Positions 31,823-44,511 of a stretch of DNA of 64,000 bases are shown piece by piece; position 1 is the first letter of the stretch, and the number at the start of each line of letters is the position of its first letter. The position numbers and the translations under genes were made by a program. The DNA is from Ottelia alismoides. Taxonomy: Eukaryota; Streptophyta; Magnoliopsida; Alismatales; Hydrocharitaceae. The stretch spans positions 186,001 through 250,000 of the forward strand of contig JAZKJV010010619.1 in the NCBI GenBank assembly GCA_037367405.1, in the 5' to 3' direction. The notes beneath the pieces are model-generated. The model did no database searches and had not been told where the DNA came from. It saw only the letters and a program-made list of their open reading frames with translations.

Positions 31823-33407
31823 GTAGAAATTCTACAGGACACAAATCGCAATATCTTTTGATGAAATTTGAATACAAATTCGGCACTACTAATTTCTACA
31901 ATATATCCATAAATGAGCAACTTATATCAAGTATTTAAAAAGTTATTAGTAAAAAACACCAAATCAGAATCCTGAGTTCAAAAGTTCACCATTAATAGTT
32001 CATACATCAGAATATTTTGAAATTTGGATACAATGTAAATATTTAAAGTAGCTTTCTAAAAAAATCTCGCATGAAACGGAGTTCAGATGAATGATTTATG
32101 AGCATTTAAGTGCAAGGGTACAGATGAAAACATGAGAACGAAACTGCAGTTCAAAAGATACTCGAAAACTTCCTGAAATATGTCGAAAATGCATGGGTAT
32201 GGATGCAAAAATTGCCACTAATACACGTGGCACGCGTGGATGAAAGTCTACTGATATGAGGGATGTAGTCCTCCCCTAAATGGACGGATGAGATGAAACA
32301 AAAGGAGCAGATCCAACGCAAACTGCTCAACACAGTCCCCTTCCTTCTTCTTTGTTCTGCAGCAGCAAGAAGTGCACGCCTAGGCTGAGGTATTTGACGA
32401 GAACGGTAGGAAGGGATGGCGTCGATGGGGGGCTTGACTCGACGGCGTTCTCCGACAAAGACCTGCACTGAGAAATGGAGGCTTGAGCGTCGGCTTGGCG
32501 TGCGTTACACAAAAAAAATTGTGGAGTGAATGGGTTCTCCCTCCTACGAAAATGGGGGAGAAGGAGATGCTCCTCGACCTCGAAGTCGGCTGAAGGTTGA
32601 AAGGTTGCATGAGGGGGGTACGAAGAAGCGGATGAAGGCGTCGGTGAGGTGTTAGTCGCGTCGAGGAGGATGAACTAAAGTTGAAGATGATGGGTTGGAA
32701 GCTCGCCGGAGCTTGCTCCGGGGTGAATTGGGTGATTAAGTGACTAAAAAGCAAGGGAACAAAATGCTAGAATAAATCTATGATCTGCATGTGAATAAAG
32801 AGCAAGGGAACGAGCAAAAAAATGACCTCGACTGGCCTAGAAATCAGGAAGGTGTAACCTCGATGGTCGGTGGCCGGAGGTGGGGGTGGAGCCGCCCTTC
32901 GACTCGCCTAGCCGCGCCTCTGAGGAGCTGGAGAGCTTACTGTCATTTCACTCTATCTTGAGCTCCAATAAGGGTGGCCAAAATGGGTCCAAGAAGGTTC
33001 AAAAAACGAATGGATAGAAGATGGGGTGTTTTGTACATGTGAGGTGGGCAGCTCCAAAGAACGATGGAGATCAAGAGAATCATTGATCCAATCCTCCAAG
33101 CAACCTCTAGGCATGTATGAGGGTACTTCAAGGAGAAAAAGTTGTGAAGGAAGCTTAGTGATTGAGTGAAAGGATCGGTCTTGAAAAATCCGAGAAGACG
33201 GACAAAAATCAATGTTCTGCCGCATAGCAGAGGGGGTCAGACAACGTGATGAACGGGCTCTAAGGATCGAAGAAAATCGGGCGAATCCATGATCCAATCC
33301 TCAAGATATACCCTGAGCGTGTATGGTGGATGTAAGAGGAGAAAAAGTCAAGAAGACTGCATCGTGAAACGATGCAAGATGCGTCCTCCAAAAACGCAGT
33401 TGACACT

Positions 33408-33435
33408 CCTAGTTGGTCCATGTGGACCAACTAGG
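33408..33435. repeat. 13-bp-arm palindrome in the LTR
   Basis: CCTAGTTGGTCCA and its exact inverse are separated by TG. The partner at 47,166-47,193 has CG at the centre, which makes a CCACGTGG (G-box-like) core. The centre here has changed C to T. A regulatory role is possible but unproven. Confidence 0.7.
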
Positions 33436-34575
33436 AAAAAGCGTGGAGAAATTATTTCAAAAATCAATTAAAAATAGAAATATATTTTATTAAATTTTGG
33501 TTATAAAATAAAAAATATTTATTAATTTATAAAGTATTTTATTGTGATTTTTATTTATTTTTTAGAAGTTTAAAAATACAAGTTCCCTTTTAATGGTTAT
33601 ATAGGTATATTCTTTTATATATTTTAATATTTTTTATTCTGTATTTTCAATATTATTAATTTTATTTATTATTTTATAAAGATATAATTTAATTTTATAT
33701 ACTTAAATACATTTTTATTTTATTTTTCTGATGTATTATATACAATTAAATAAATAGATGTATAGTCTTTATAGGTATATTTATAGATATTATACCTATA
33801 TATTTTCTACAAATATTTTATTTTGTATTTTATTTCTGTTTTTATTCATGTTTAAATATTCACATATATTATAATAAATATTTACAAAATTATAAAATAT
33901 AAATGTATAAAAATAATGAATAATAAATAAAATGAATATTTTAATCGGTATAAGTATGCAAGAAGGGTCCAAAACTCAACTTTCAAACCGTAACTCCGAA
34001 AAATATGAAACCACCTCCATTAAATAGCTTATTGAAAATTATATAAATTAAAGATGATTTTTATATATTTCGAGTTTTTATTGAGAGATACAAGTCTGGG
34101 AAGTTGGGATTATGGGATTTTATTCAGATCATAACTTTTTATCTGTACAATATTTTTGTATGAAATTAATTTTGTATTTTTTTATATTAAATTATCTACA
34201 ACTTTCATGTACAAAGTTTCTTTATTTGAGGTATAAAAAGTGGAACTAATAATAGGTCTCAAAATGAATAAAGAATGGATTGAATAAAAGGTGTTTTATT
34301 GTATTTTGGCACTTATCTCTCCCTACTTTATTCCTTGTCGACCTAGTTATCTAGATGCCTAGGTCTCGGGGTTTAGGGTCATAAAATATTTACGATATTT
34401 TTTTTCTTTTCTTTTCTTTATTCTATAATTTTGGCTTTAAAAGCCGCATTTTATACACTATTTACATACACATGCATGAATACTAAAATGCATGAATTAG
34501 AGGTATTTACATGTATTTACTAGGGTTTTTGCGGCCAAAATGATAGAATAAAAATGATGAAATGGAGGTTCATCA

Positions 34576-34590
34576 TCCCCCTATACTTGC
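34576..34590 (-). promoter_or_regulatory. Polypurine tract of the retrotransposon
   Basis: On the - strand GGCAAGTATAGGGGGA sits directly before the LTR start TGATGAAC. This is the place and composition expected for the plus-strand primer. Confidence 0.75.
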
Positions 34591-36769
34591 CTTTGCTAGT
34601 CCCTAGCAAACACTTATGCAATAAGTGCAGAAAAAGAAAAACAAAGAAAAGAAAAAGAAGAAAGATGGACTGGATTTAATTATCAAACTTGTCTTCACAA
34701 AACCAAAGTTTGGAGCTTAAGTCGGACCTTTGGAATTTTAATGCGGGCGGAACCTTAATGAGAATCGAGTTTGAAATCCAACGGCCTTCGAGAATCCCAA
34801 AACTCTGCTTAAGTCCCCTCAATAGTCAGGTCAGAATACTTCAACTCATACGCAAACCCTTACGACTATGAATCTGACTCGTACAATGTAAGTGATAGTG
34901 GCTCTCCCCAACTGAAATGACAAAGAGATTGACTTCTCCAATATGACAACCCAATAATTCCCCAATCCAATAACTCATTCCTCGAGGAGCGGGGTATTCC
35001 CTTCTAAGTTCAAGTGGCAACCAGCTCAAGAGGAGGGGGGTGAAGAGAAGAATGGACGGTAGCCAGTGTAGCTACCTATCCTAGGATGCAAGACCAGTGT
35101 AGTCAAGTCATCCAGCTGCAGGCTCACATGATTTGACTTTGAAGCTCAAGCTTGCTTATTGACTATACACATATGTACACTCCGGCAGGCATTTTTATTT
35201 TTGTACAAGCCTGACTACTTTTTTGGAGTTTTTGCTTTTTGCTTTTTTTTGGAAACACTATATAAATCAGTATTTACATAGAGAGCTTTTCCTTTTAAGC
35301 CAGTAGATTATCCCTCTTTTGAAGCTTTATTGCAACCCACACTCTCTTGTCCTCAAAACTCATCATTACTGGACGGGTTGGTGTGCACTTTCCTCCCTAG
35401 AGGAGGACAAATGTTTCCACTTGTGTGCATCTCATACCGGCGAATCCAACCCCCTCACAACTCTAACTGAGTTGAGCCAAGTGAAAGGTGTAGGTGTACA
35501 AGTTAGGTCATTATCAACAAGAGTCATGCATGTGCTCCGAAATACTCTACTTAGGCAGTCAACAATCCATTGAACCGAGTCTCATGATCCTCAAAGAATT
35601 AAGTCAACTAAACCTTAAGTACCTCAATTCCAGCTCCTATAAGGTTCCTGTCATTAGGTATATTTTAAGGTCTAACCAAGCTTCAATCTTCGGATTTTAC
35701 TTAGACTCCTTCAACTATCAAACTCAATCCGAAAAATGTGAATGCTATGCAAATGCTATGCAGAAAGTATTTTTGTGATAAGATTTTCAAAGATTTTGAA
35801 TTTTTTTTGGATTTTTTTGAAAAGATGATGCATATGCATTTTATTGGTATTTTCAAAAATATTTTTCAAATGTTTTTGGTATTTTAGTTTTGCAAATGTT
35901 TTTGGGATTTTTTGAAAATAAAAGATTTTGGCTAAAATCTAGGTACAAATATTTACACAAGGATGCATCTTATATTTACAAGAATTATATTTTAAGGATT
36001 TACAAAGGGTAAGTGATCAATTTTGTACATGTATAAAGAATTTTAGGTGAGATGTATATATTACTCAAACTTATTTGAAAAGGTTTTTCCAAACGATTTT
36101 GAAAACTATAGTCTAAACTAATTTTTACAAACAGTTTTTACAAACATGTACACACATTTGAAAATCATTTTGCAAAGGTTTTTCAAACAATATATATAGA
36201 TTTTTCAAATATTTTTGCAATCATTTTTCAAACCATTTGCAAATCATTTTTCAAACTTTTTATTTCACACAAAGAAAATAATTTTACAATCAAAATACTT
36301 TTACAAAGGTTGAAAATATATAACAAAATGTTTTCCAAATAGTTTTCAAAAGATTTTTCACAAAGATTTTCAAACTATTTTTCAAACATTTTGTAAAAAA
36401 TATTTTCACCTGATTTATTAATCAGTAACTACAAAAAGAATTAGGAATAATACATCTTTTATTAAGGTATTGAATGAATTTTATAAGTATAATAGCCATA
36501 TTCATTAAGAAAAATACGAAAGTATGAGTTATGGGTAAAGTATATACGCAGTATATATGACCCCCCTATACTTAGCTTGAGATATGTTCTCATAGATCGT
36601 AGAGAAAAGAGAAGACATAGCTCTTACTGAGTATAGAAAGGTCTAAAGAATAAATGAATAAGAGATGAATGAATAAACCCCCTATACTTAGGATCAAATA
36701 ATCCTAAGTATAGCAGACTGTACACAAAGCAGGGAGGGTCAAGGCTGGGAATGAACATATCGTACTCAG
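34591..36769 (-). other. Non-coding interior of the retrotransposon, left part
   Basis: No gag-pol domain was found in any frame. Positions 35,780-36,420 are a low-complexity zone in which TTTTTCAAA and TTTTGCAAA words recur dozens of times. Polypurine-like and hairpin motifs occur at 36,561-36,575 and 36,678-36,713. Confidence 0.6.
36682..36713. repeat. Hairpin: CTATACTTAGGAT with inverse copy
   Basis: A 13-bp stem (36,682-36,694 and 36,701-36,713) encloses a 6-base loop. The left arm follows a CCCC run, so on the - strand the outer side reads as a polypurine-like tract. Confidence 0.8.
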
Positions 36770-36774
36770 ACTGC

Positions 36775-39700
36775 TGATGAATCTCCATTTCATCACCTTT
36801 ATTCTATCATTTTGGCCTTAAAAACCCCAGCAAATGCATGTAAATAGCATTAGTTTGTACATAATAGCATTCATTATTTATTGTAGTAATTATACATAAA
36901 ATAAGGTTTTAAATGCCAAAATTATAGAATAAAGAGAAGAAAAGAAAAAGGAATAAAATATTGCAAATATTTTATAACCCGAACTCCGAGACCAAGGCCA
37001 GCATGGAATTGGTCGACAAGGATTAAAGTAGGGGGAGATAAGGGCCAATTAAACAATAAATACCTCATTTATTTATTCATTTATTTATGCATTTGTGACA
37101 TCTATTTTTTACATAATTATTTATTCATCAAATAAAGAAACTTTGTACATGAAAGTTGTAGATAATAATGTAAATAAAATTACAAAATTGAGTTTGTATA
37201 AAAATAATACCCACTGTGCATTTTATACCCGGAATAAAAAGCCAAAATCTCAACTTCACAGACCCATATCTTGCAAATAAAAACTCCAAATCACCCAAAC
37301 TCACCTTTAATTGTATATAGCTTTCCATGAACTATTTAATAAAATTGGTTTCATAAATTTTGGAGTTCATCTGTAGAAATTAGGTTTTTGGCCCTCCTTG
37401 TACATAGTACTGATTGAAATATTCATTTTATTCAATATTTATTATTTCTATAAATTATATTTTTAGAATCTTGTAAATAATGTATATAATACATGTACAT
37501 ATTAAAATTAAAAGAAAACCAAAAAGTATTTATAAAATAAAATAAGCTTATGTAATACATAGGCAAAATACCTATGCTAAGTATGTATATAAATAAAAGG
37601 GAATTTAATTATTTTATTCTTTATTCATCTATATTTTTATAATAATGTAAATATTACATATAATTTATTAAAAATACAAATTCAAAATAAAAGCAAATAA
37701 AAGACATTAAATAAATAAAGTACACAAAATCCATAGGTCAAATACCTATAAGTATACCTACATATACATATACACATTTATTTAAATATGTAAATAAACT
37801 CATAAAAATTAAATAAAAATATATTTATATTCACAAAAATAAGTTATAATATTATAAAATAAGAAAATAAAATAATAAAATAAAATAAACAAATTAAAAA
37901 TAAAATACACAAGAATACATGTAAATACATACATATACACATTATTAAAATAAACATGTAATAAAACACTTCAAAAAAAATAAATAAAAATCGTAAAGAA
38001 ATACTACATTAATTAATAAACAATTTTTATTTTATAAATAAATTCTAATTAATTCATTTGCTACGTGTAATAAATGGGTCAAGTTTGGTCTGATGGGCCA
38101 ATCAGAGGCCAGGGACTGTTAACCTCTGGTCAACTTCCCCCTGCGCCTCTGACTCCCGTCAGAACTGTCAAGTCCCCCCTTTTCCTCCATTTTTCCCGCA
38201 TGATCTGATGCTCCATCACCTTCAGTCCCTTCACGGAACTTTCTCCCAGATGCATCATGACCCCCGCCATTCACTTAGATTGCGTGTTTATAGCCCCGAT
38301 TCTTTGATTTTGGCCGGTCAATAAGGGTGCTCCGCCTGTTCTTAAATAAAGAACCACCGCCTCCTCCGCAAAATTTGGTCAGCCTCGCCCCATTTTCTTC
38401 CTTGCATTCAGTCCCAGGTGTGCTCCTCGTGACAGGAAGATGCCGCCGGCACCTTGAATCGGCTGGAGATGGTGGTGGTTGCACCCACGGCGGCGCTCCG
38501 GCAGCCGTCCTGCTCCCTGGAGTTTCTTCAGGTATAAGAGCTGCGCCTTTTACATTTCTTAGTTAGATTTCATTCCTGCATTTTATTTCTGTCTTTTATT
38601 TCGCATTTAGATTAATAGATTAGCGTAGATAAGTTAATTCGAAGTTCGTCGTAGCTCCGCTCCGGTGACTTCTCCACCGTGCCATCGACCGATTCCCGAC
38701 TCCCTTTCACCTCCATTTCACTCCCCACCGTCTTCTCCACCTCCGAGCCACCTGAACCCAACCAGATCTGCCCTAGATCTGCGAAATGAAGCTCCTCCAC
38801 CGCCTTCCGCCGGAGCTTCTCCGCCCATCATCATCCCCCTGCTTCCAGCTTCAAACCACGGGTCGAGGAGAGAGACCTCGAGCCCCTCTATCTTCCTGTG
38901 TAGGTTAGGTGCGTTGAAGAGCACCAGGAGACGATTCCAAGGCCGGCTGAGGTACCTGGAGCTGCGTTCCTTCTCTGAGCTCGTGGCGCCACTCCAGGGT
39001 ACTTCGGTCCGATCCAACACCTCCAGCAGGTCAAGCAACCCGCCAGGAAGCTGTTGGGACCTTCAGGTGCAACGATGACCGGCGGAGAAGCGAGATCTAG
39101 GCGGAAGAAGCTCGCCCCGGCGAGCTTTCTTCCCTGTTCTTCCACGCCAGCTCCCCGCCGTTGGATGAAGATCAAGGCCCCAGTTCGAGTGACAGCCGTC
39201 CGATGGAGCAGCTCTCAGACCGTCAGATCACCTCGGGTGATCTAATCCGAACCCTTCATCGGCGAACCGGTACCGGCCGTTGGATGTGCGACACGTGTCC
39301 AAGTAAAGCCTTCATCGCCGTCCACCAGTGCGTGTTTAGGGGTAAATTTCTTATTTAGCCCCGTCTTTTTTTGTATTTATTGTTCACCCCTGTAAATAAA
39401 AGTCGATGTTTATTTAAGTATGTAAATTTTGCATGGACCCCCTGAACCTCTGCTATATTACTTTTAGGTCCATTCCATGTCACCTCACGTGCACCCCCAC
39501 GTGAGGTGGCTAAATTGCACAAGTCCCCTTGTATGTTTGTATATTTATCTTTAGCCCATAAAATAAAATCTCAAGTGTATTATTTTTGTGAAAAATTGCA
39601 ACCAAGGCCCTGGAGTTTCTGAAATTGCGTTTTGGTCCCTGTGGGTGCGGATCACGTGTAGTCCCACGTGATGGTCAAATTGCAAGGGGGCCCTGGCGGG

Positions 39701-40903
39701 TTTGCTTATTTAGTTTTAGTCCTTAGATTTGCAGAACACGTTAAAATATTTTGATGTTTTTGCAACCATGCCCCTGGTACTTATTTTTTTTGCAAAAATG
39801 CCCCTGCCAGGCTGTATTATTTTTGTGACTTTTATCTATTTATTAAAAATACCTATGAGGTTTCTAAAAATCCAGAAAAATTAGGATAGATATTTTATGT
39901 GATGCTCTTGCACGCCCACATTTTATTTCACATTTGTTTTGCATTTTTCCTAATTATTAAAAATAAAAAGAAGCCATTTTTATACTGTTTAAATTAGATA
40001 ATACAAAAAAAATTATAAAATGTTTTTGAAAAATTCCAAAAAAATTATCTATGGTATATTTATATATATATATTGAGTCCAGAAAATGAAAAACCCTAAA
40101 AATAGAAAAAGAAAATATAAAAATTTCAAGAAGTTCCAAAATCCTAAAAAAGAGAGAAACCCCTTTAAAAATACCAAAAATATGTTTTCCTATTTTATAA
40201 TTATGTATATATTATTATTTATGTATTAAAATTAATTTGGGTTATTTTTGGACTCATTTCATAATTTAAAACCCAAATTATTTGCGGCCTATTTAATTAG
40301 TCCCTTATTAGGGACATTTTTGAATTGAAAATACATAAAAATTAGCAAAATTCCAAATATATATATATAGCATAAAAATTAGAAAAAAATACAAAAAGCC
40401 AAAAAAAGTATTATACTTATAATATTGAGTATATATCTATATATACCTACATACTCATATACTATATTTCTCTCTCTTCTTATATATATATTTCGTTATA
40501 TATCTATATATATATTATAATTAAAAATATAAAAAAAGAGTACAAAATATAAAAACACAATAAAAATTATAAAAACAAAAAAAATAAAATAATAAAAAAA
40601 TATATAAAATCAAAAACCCGGAAATTAATAAGGAATTGGACATGAATCATTGAATTGAATAATTGCACAATCATTTTCACCATACAACCTTTCGCCTCCC
40701 AGTGTTCGACCTCTACTTCTGCTTACAACTATACACATTTACGTGTAGAGTTATAAAAAAATTTAACTCCACATTTTTGGATATTCATTGCATACATTCA
40801 TCGTGGGTTAATTGTTGTTTTATTCCGGATTTTGTGTGGTCGACTCAGCGACTGAGTTCCCGCCTTGTGAGGAACTTAAGACCACCGATTTACAGAGTAA
40901 ACA
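36775..40903 (+). mobile_element. Solo LTR (4.1 kb) of a related family, inserted in opposite orientation
   Basis: Runs from TGATGAATC to AGTAAACA and is flanked by the exact duplication ACTGC (36,770-36,774 and 40,904-40,908). Its first 70 bases and last 110 bases resemble the inverse of the host LTR ends (for example CTCCATTTCATCA, TTCTATCATTTTGGCC and GTTCCCGCCTTGTG), while its middle differs. There is no internal domain, so it is what remains after LTR-LTR recombination. A GC-rich zone at 38,080-39,360 gives chance open frames. Confidence 0.9.
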
Positions 40904-40913
40904 ACTGCCCCCC

Positions 40914-41034
40914 ATACTTAGAGTAAAGTATACCTAAGTATAGACAAGAAGAGGAGACAGAGAGGATCAAAGAATAGAAGATACTCGGGGTGTACACCCC
41001 CCTATACTTAGGAAAAGGTGTATCCTAAGTATAG
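40914..41034. repeat. Two further CTATACTTAG hairpins
   Basis: ATACTTAG (40,914-40,921) pairs with CTAAGTAT (40,934-40,941). CTATACTTAGGA (41,002-41,013) pairs with TCCTAAGTATAG (41,023-41,034), a 12-bp stem with a 9-base loop. Both left arms follow a run of C. Confidence 0.75.
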
Positions 41035-41469
41035 CAAAATCATAAGATGACGACGGGGTGGAAGACATAAAGAATGAATGAATGAATGAATGATATGGAC
41101 ATATGGATCTATACAGAGGTGATCAATGTTGAGGTGCCTCTCAACAAGCGCTAGAGTTTACGCCCCTAGCTGGGCGCAAAGGCTAGGATAATGCCGTATC
41201 GAGGTTTAGGACGGTATCTGTGAGGCGAATATCGTATTGTCATTGCAGTCTCAGTAAGAGAACCACAAAGAACTCAACAGAGAAAATGATGACACCCAGA
41301 TAAACAATCAAGCGGGTGTCTGCTACCGGGTAAAGATATGAGAAGATGAAATCGAGCTCCGGTTGCACAAAAGAAATCGCCATCTCAAGATCTGAATGGA
41401 GTGAAATGAAAGAGCTGAAGAAGTCGAACGTAGAGAAGAAAGGATATGTCAGTGAATCCTCCACGTCAA

Positions 41470-42935
41470 TCACCATCTTGAATAGATAAGGAAGTTCAAG
41501 ATCACGAGACTCCTAAAAAGACTGATATCCGATGCATATAATGTAGATAAATCAGTGAAATCATCGAATACCTCAAAGATCGGGTCATCCTCGCAAGGGT
41601 CGTCGAGAAGAGAAACATCAAACTCATGTTTAGAAATATCAGAAAACTTGGTCTCGTGATCCAACAAATCGGATGCACTCCCAGAAAGTGAAACCGAGTA
41701 CATAGGTCTTGTGGCATCCTCCCGCAGATAACCCTCGGGGAGTAATGCCGAATCATCCGGAAACTGAGGATCGATGCTGTCAAATATCAAGTCCTCCAAA
41801 AATATATCGACCTCATCAACTGGGAGGACACATGGCTCAAATACATGACTATATATGTCTTTCAAATCAAGAATCGGTCCATCCTCAAGCTCTGTCTGCT
41901 GAGATGGATCAAACTGTATATCTGAATCCGAGAAAATCTCTTGAAGAAAAGACATTAGATTAATTGAGCATGGACATTGAAATGATTCAAAGGATGGTTG
42001 AGATGTGGGTTCTACTTCTATTTCTTGGGCTCCTAACAAATCTAGAATCCAAGAATCTTCTGTGAAAGAGTGGGACTGGCTCAAAATCTGACTGTAAATC
42101 CAATGGGTCATCAACCAATGTCCGGCTCTGGAAACTCACAGTAGTAGTCAACACATCCATCATATGAAAAGTAGTAGCATCCATATCCTCTAACTGGTTT
42201 GTGTTGTCTGAATCTGCATGATGTGTCACACACTCAACAGGTGTCATCTCTCCCTCATGTGTTGTCCCAAATAAATCATCTCGTGTGTTTGAAATGTCTG
42301 AATGTGTTCCCAAGATGGTCTTAAATAAATCCAGGTCGGGACTGCGGTGTGAACCACCACACGAGGTAATAACATATGCAATCTGTTCTGTGGTCATCCC
42401 CCTCGTGGTGATCTGGACTAAGTCAGTCATCGAAAATCCATGATCCGGAAATCGCCTCAAAAGATCAAGTAACCTCGACCACGAATCCCTCAATGGCTCC
42501 TGGGGGTCAACTAAAAAAATCAAGAATGCAAGATCGTATCATATCAGCTCTATGTTGGGGGTAAAATCTCTGCGAAAATAATGATCGTAAATCTCCCCAC
42601 GTAGCAATCTTCCTTCCTAACTCTCTATGCCATCTCAAAGCTCTATTATGAAGTGAGAAAGGAAAAGTCATCAACATCAGATCCTCAGAAGTGATATCAA
42701 GGTATGATCGTGATTTACAAAAAACCTCAAACTCATATATATGAATATATGATTCCTCCTGCACTCCTCCAGAAAATTTGAGAAGTAGATTAATGAACTC
42801 TAAATCCAAAATGAAGGGGCTCAATGTAGAAGCGGAGTGTGCTTCTTGGTCGGTGTACTCATCCATCATCTCAGGGTTAAAGTCATCTAAAGCTTGCAAC
42901 TTCTCCATTTGATCTCCCATGGAATGCACTCTCAT
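41470..42935 (-). pseudogene. Retrotransposon gag with acidic C-terminal extension, frameshifted
   Basis: Three overlapping - strand frames follow one another: 42,935-42,507, 42,523-41,987 and 42,114-41,470. The first carries the plant gypsy-type gag core: LMTFPFSLHNRALRWHREL, then ATWGDLRSLFSQRFYP. The second continues it: EPLRDSWSRLLDLLRRFPDH. The third is strikingly acidic (many Asp/Glu, such as DEVDIFLEDLIFDSIDPQ). Two frame shifts would restore about 490 codons. There is no zinc knuckle and no protease after it. It could once have supplied particle protein; it now looks broken. Confidence 0.82.
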
Positions 42936-44491
42936 CTCAGCAAGGTAATCGCTCGGGTTTTGTATCTGCCCAATCTGAACTCTTCAGGTGTCACTCACAG
43001 CATGTCCCAAGAAAGAAGGTGAGTAGGGAGAGGATGGGAAGTCGGTCGAAGTTCCGACCTCCCAAGAGAGTAGGAGGGAATGATGGGCATGAAACGAAGA
43101 TACCGCAAAATTCGGCTGAAATGAAGTGTGACCCATCATGAAGAGAGGAAAATAAGAATGATGAAGGGAGGGAGGGTGGGATAGAAGAGAGTGAAAGGAA
43201 GAGAAGGTGACTGCTAACGATAGAAGATAAACGTAACTAATCTCACACCAAAGACATTCAAACACAAAACAAACTCCCGATTCACCAACTCTACGCAATG
43301 TGAAGACCGTGAGATCTAGTCTTTTATCTTTTCAATTTTAGATTATGTGATCAAAAAAAGTTGTACAAACAATTAGGAGGCTTGAATGGGGTTTGGGCAC
43401 TACTCCTTAGTGTATACGCGAGCAATTAAAAGCGCAAACAATGAGGGGGGTTGCTCTCCCAATACAATGGTGAGTCAATTACGTTTAATTTTAGAGGTCA
43501 AGTTCAACTAGCAGTCCTAATTTTATTTGGTTATCTCTTTTTTTGGATTTTTAATAAGAATGCACGAGCCTATCGAGGAGTCAATTCCTTTAAGCACCTA
43601 GGTTAATAAAATCAGAGGGAGAGTCGGAAAAGCAATGCAAGCGGCAAAACGATGATGTATGCTAAAGCGTAAATGCTCACCTGCCTCCAGCACTCTACAT
43701 GCGAAGATGCTCAGCAGAATTGAAATCTATCTATATGCAAATGCAAAGCCGATGAAATCGCCCTAAGTTTCAGAGATTGCTATTATCGTGAAGAACCAAT
43801 GCTAACAACGTAGAATGGAACCGAAATGTCCGGTCTTGAAGTCTCCTCGGTGCCCACCACAATGGGTCTTGCAAGCGCTGTATGGAGAACTCTCGCGGTG
43901 TGGTGGTTCCGAGACTAAGTGAGAAGCAGTTTGAAATTTGATTAAGTCCAAACGTTGACTATAGCCACAGGCAAATATATTAAGTGTTTGGCCTTAATCT
44001 ATCGCAAACAATCCTAAAACTAAGGGTTCAATCACATAAAATAAGGAAAACAAAACCGAGAAAACAAAGGGAAAAATGCGATGGAAATCGTGAAAAACCG
44101 CGGTGAGCCCCCAAGTGAACAGACACTTGGAAATTAGGCCCAAAAGTCCAGAGTTTGGAGTACCTATATTATTACAAATAATAGGTCTCTCTCTCACAAA
44201 AAAATGCATAAGTAAGTAAATACAAAAAATGCTCAAAATGTGACTTTCTTCTCAAGCCCTCCCTGCCTCCTTTGATGGTAGGTCAGAAATCTCTTGCCAC
44301 CTTCACGTGGGTGCACTTGCGTCTAGGGTGGAACATCTCCCTCGATCCGCGGTTCCTCACACAAAGTCAACAAGAGAGAGAGAGAGAGATTAGACCAGTC
44401 AAACGATTGTGTCAAATAAATGAGCAAATAATGAAGCAAGAATATAGCCAAAAATCACAATCAAGCAAAAAGCCGATCTAAACGTTGTTGC
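42936..44491 (-). other. Untranslated leader of the retrotransposon
   Basis: Between the primer site and gag. No domain was recognised; the open frames at 42,984-43,298 and 43,994-44,236 have no features. Confidence 0.55.
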
Positions 44492-44509
44492 TCCCCGACA
44501 ACAGCACCA
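44492..44509 (-). promoter_or_regulatory. Primer binding site, Athila/Tat-like, decayed
   Basis: The - strand reads TGGTGCTGTTGTCGGGGA two bases after the LTR end. It equals TGGCGCCGTTGCCGGGGA, the site typical of the Athila/Tat lineage, after three C-to-T changes. Confidence 0.82.
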
Positions 44510-44511
44510 TT

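Larger units (their letters stand above)
29820..34575 (-). mobile_element. 3' LTR (4,756 bp, with a hAT-type insertion)
   Basis: On the + strand it runs from TGATAAACC to GGTTCATCA. It is 935 bp longer than the other LTR because of the insertion at 30,889-31,822. Much of it (33,480-34,330) is over 80% AT. The GC-richer part (32,150-33,440) yields small open frames with no recognised domain. Confidence 0.9.

Noticed and set aside
38665..39175. Pro/Ser-rich frames on both strands
   Set aside because: They lie in the GC-rich middle of the solo LTR and show no conserved domain.
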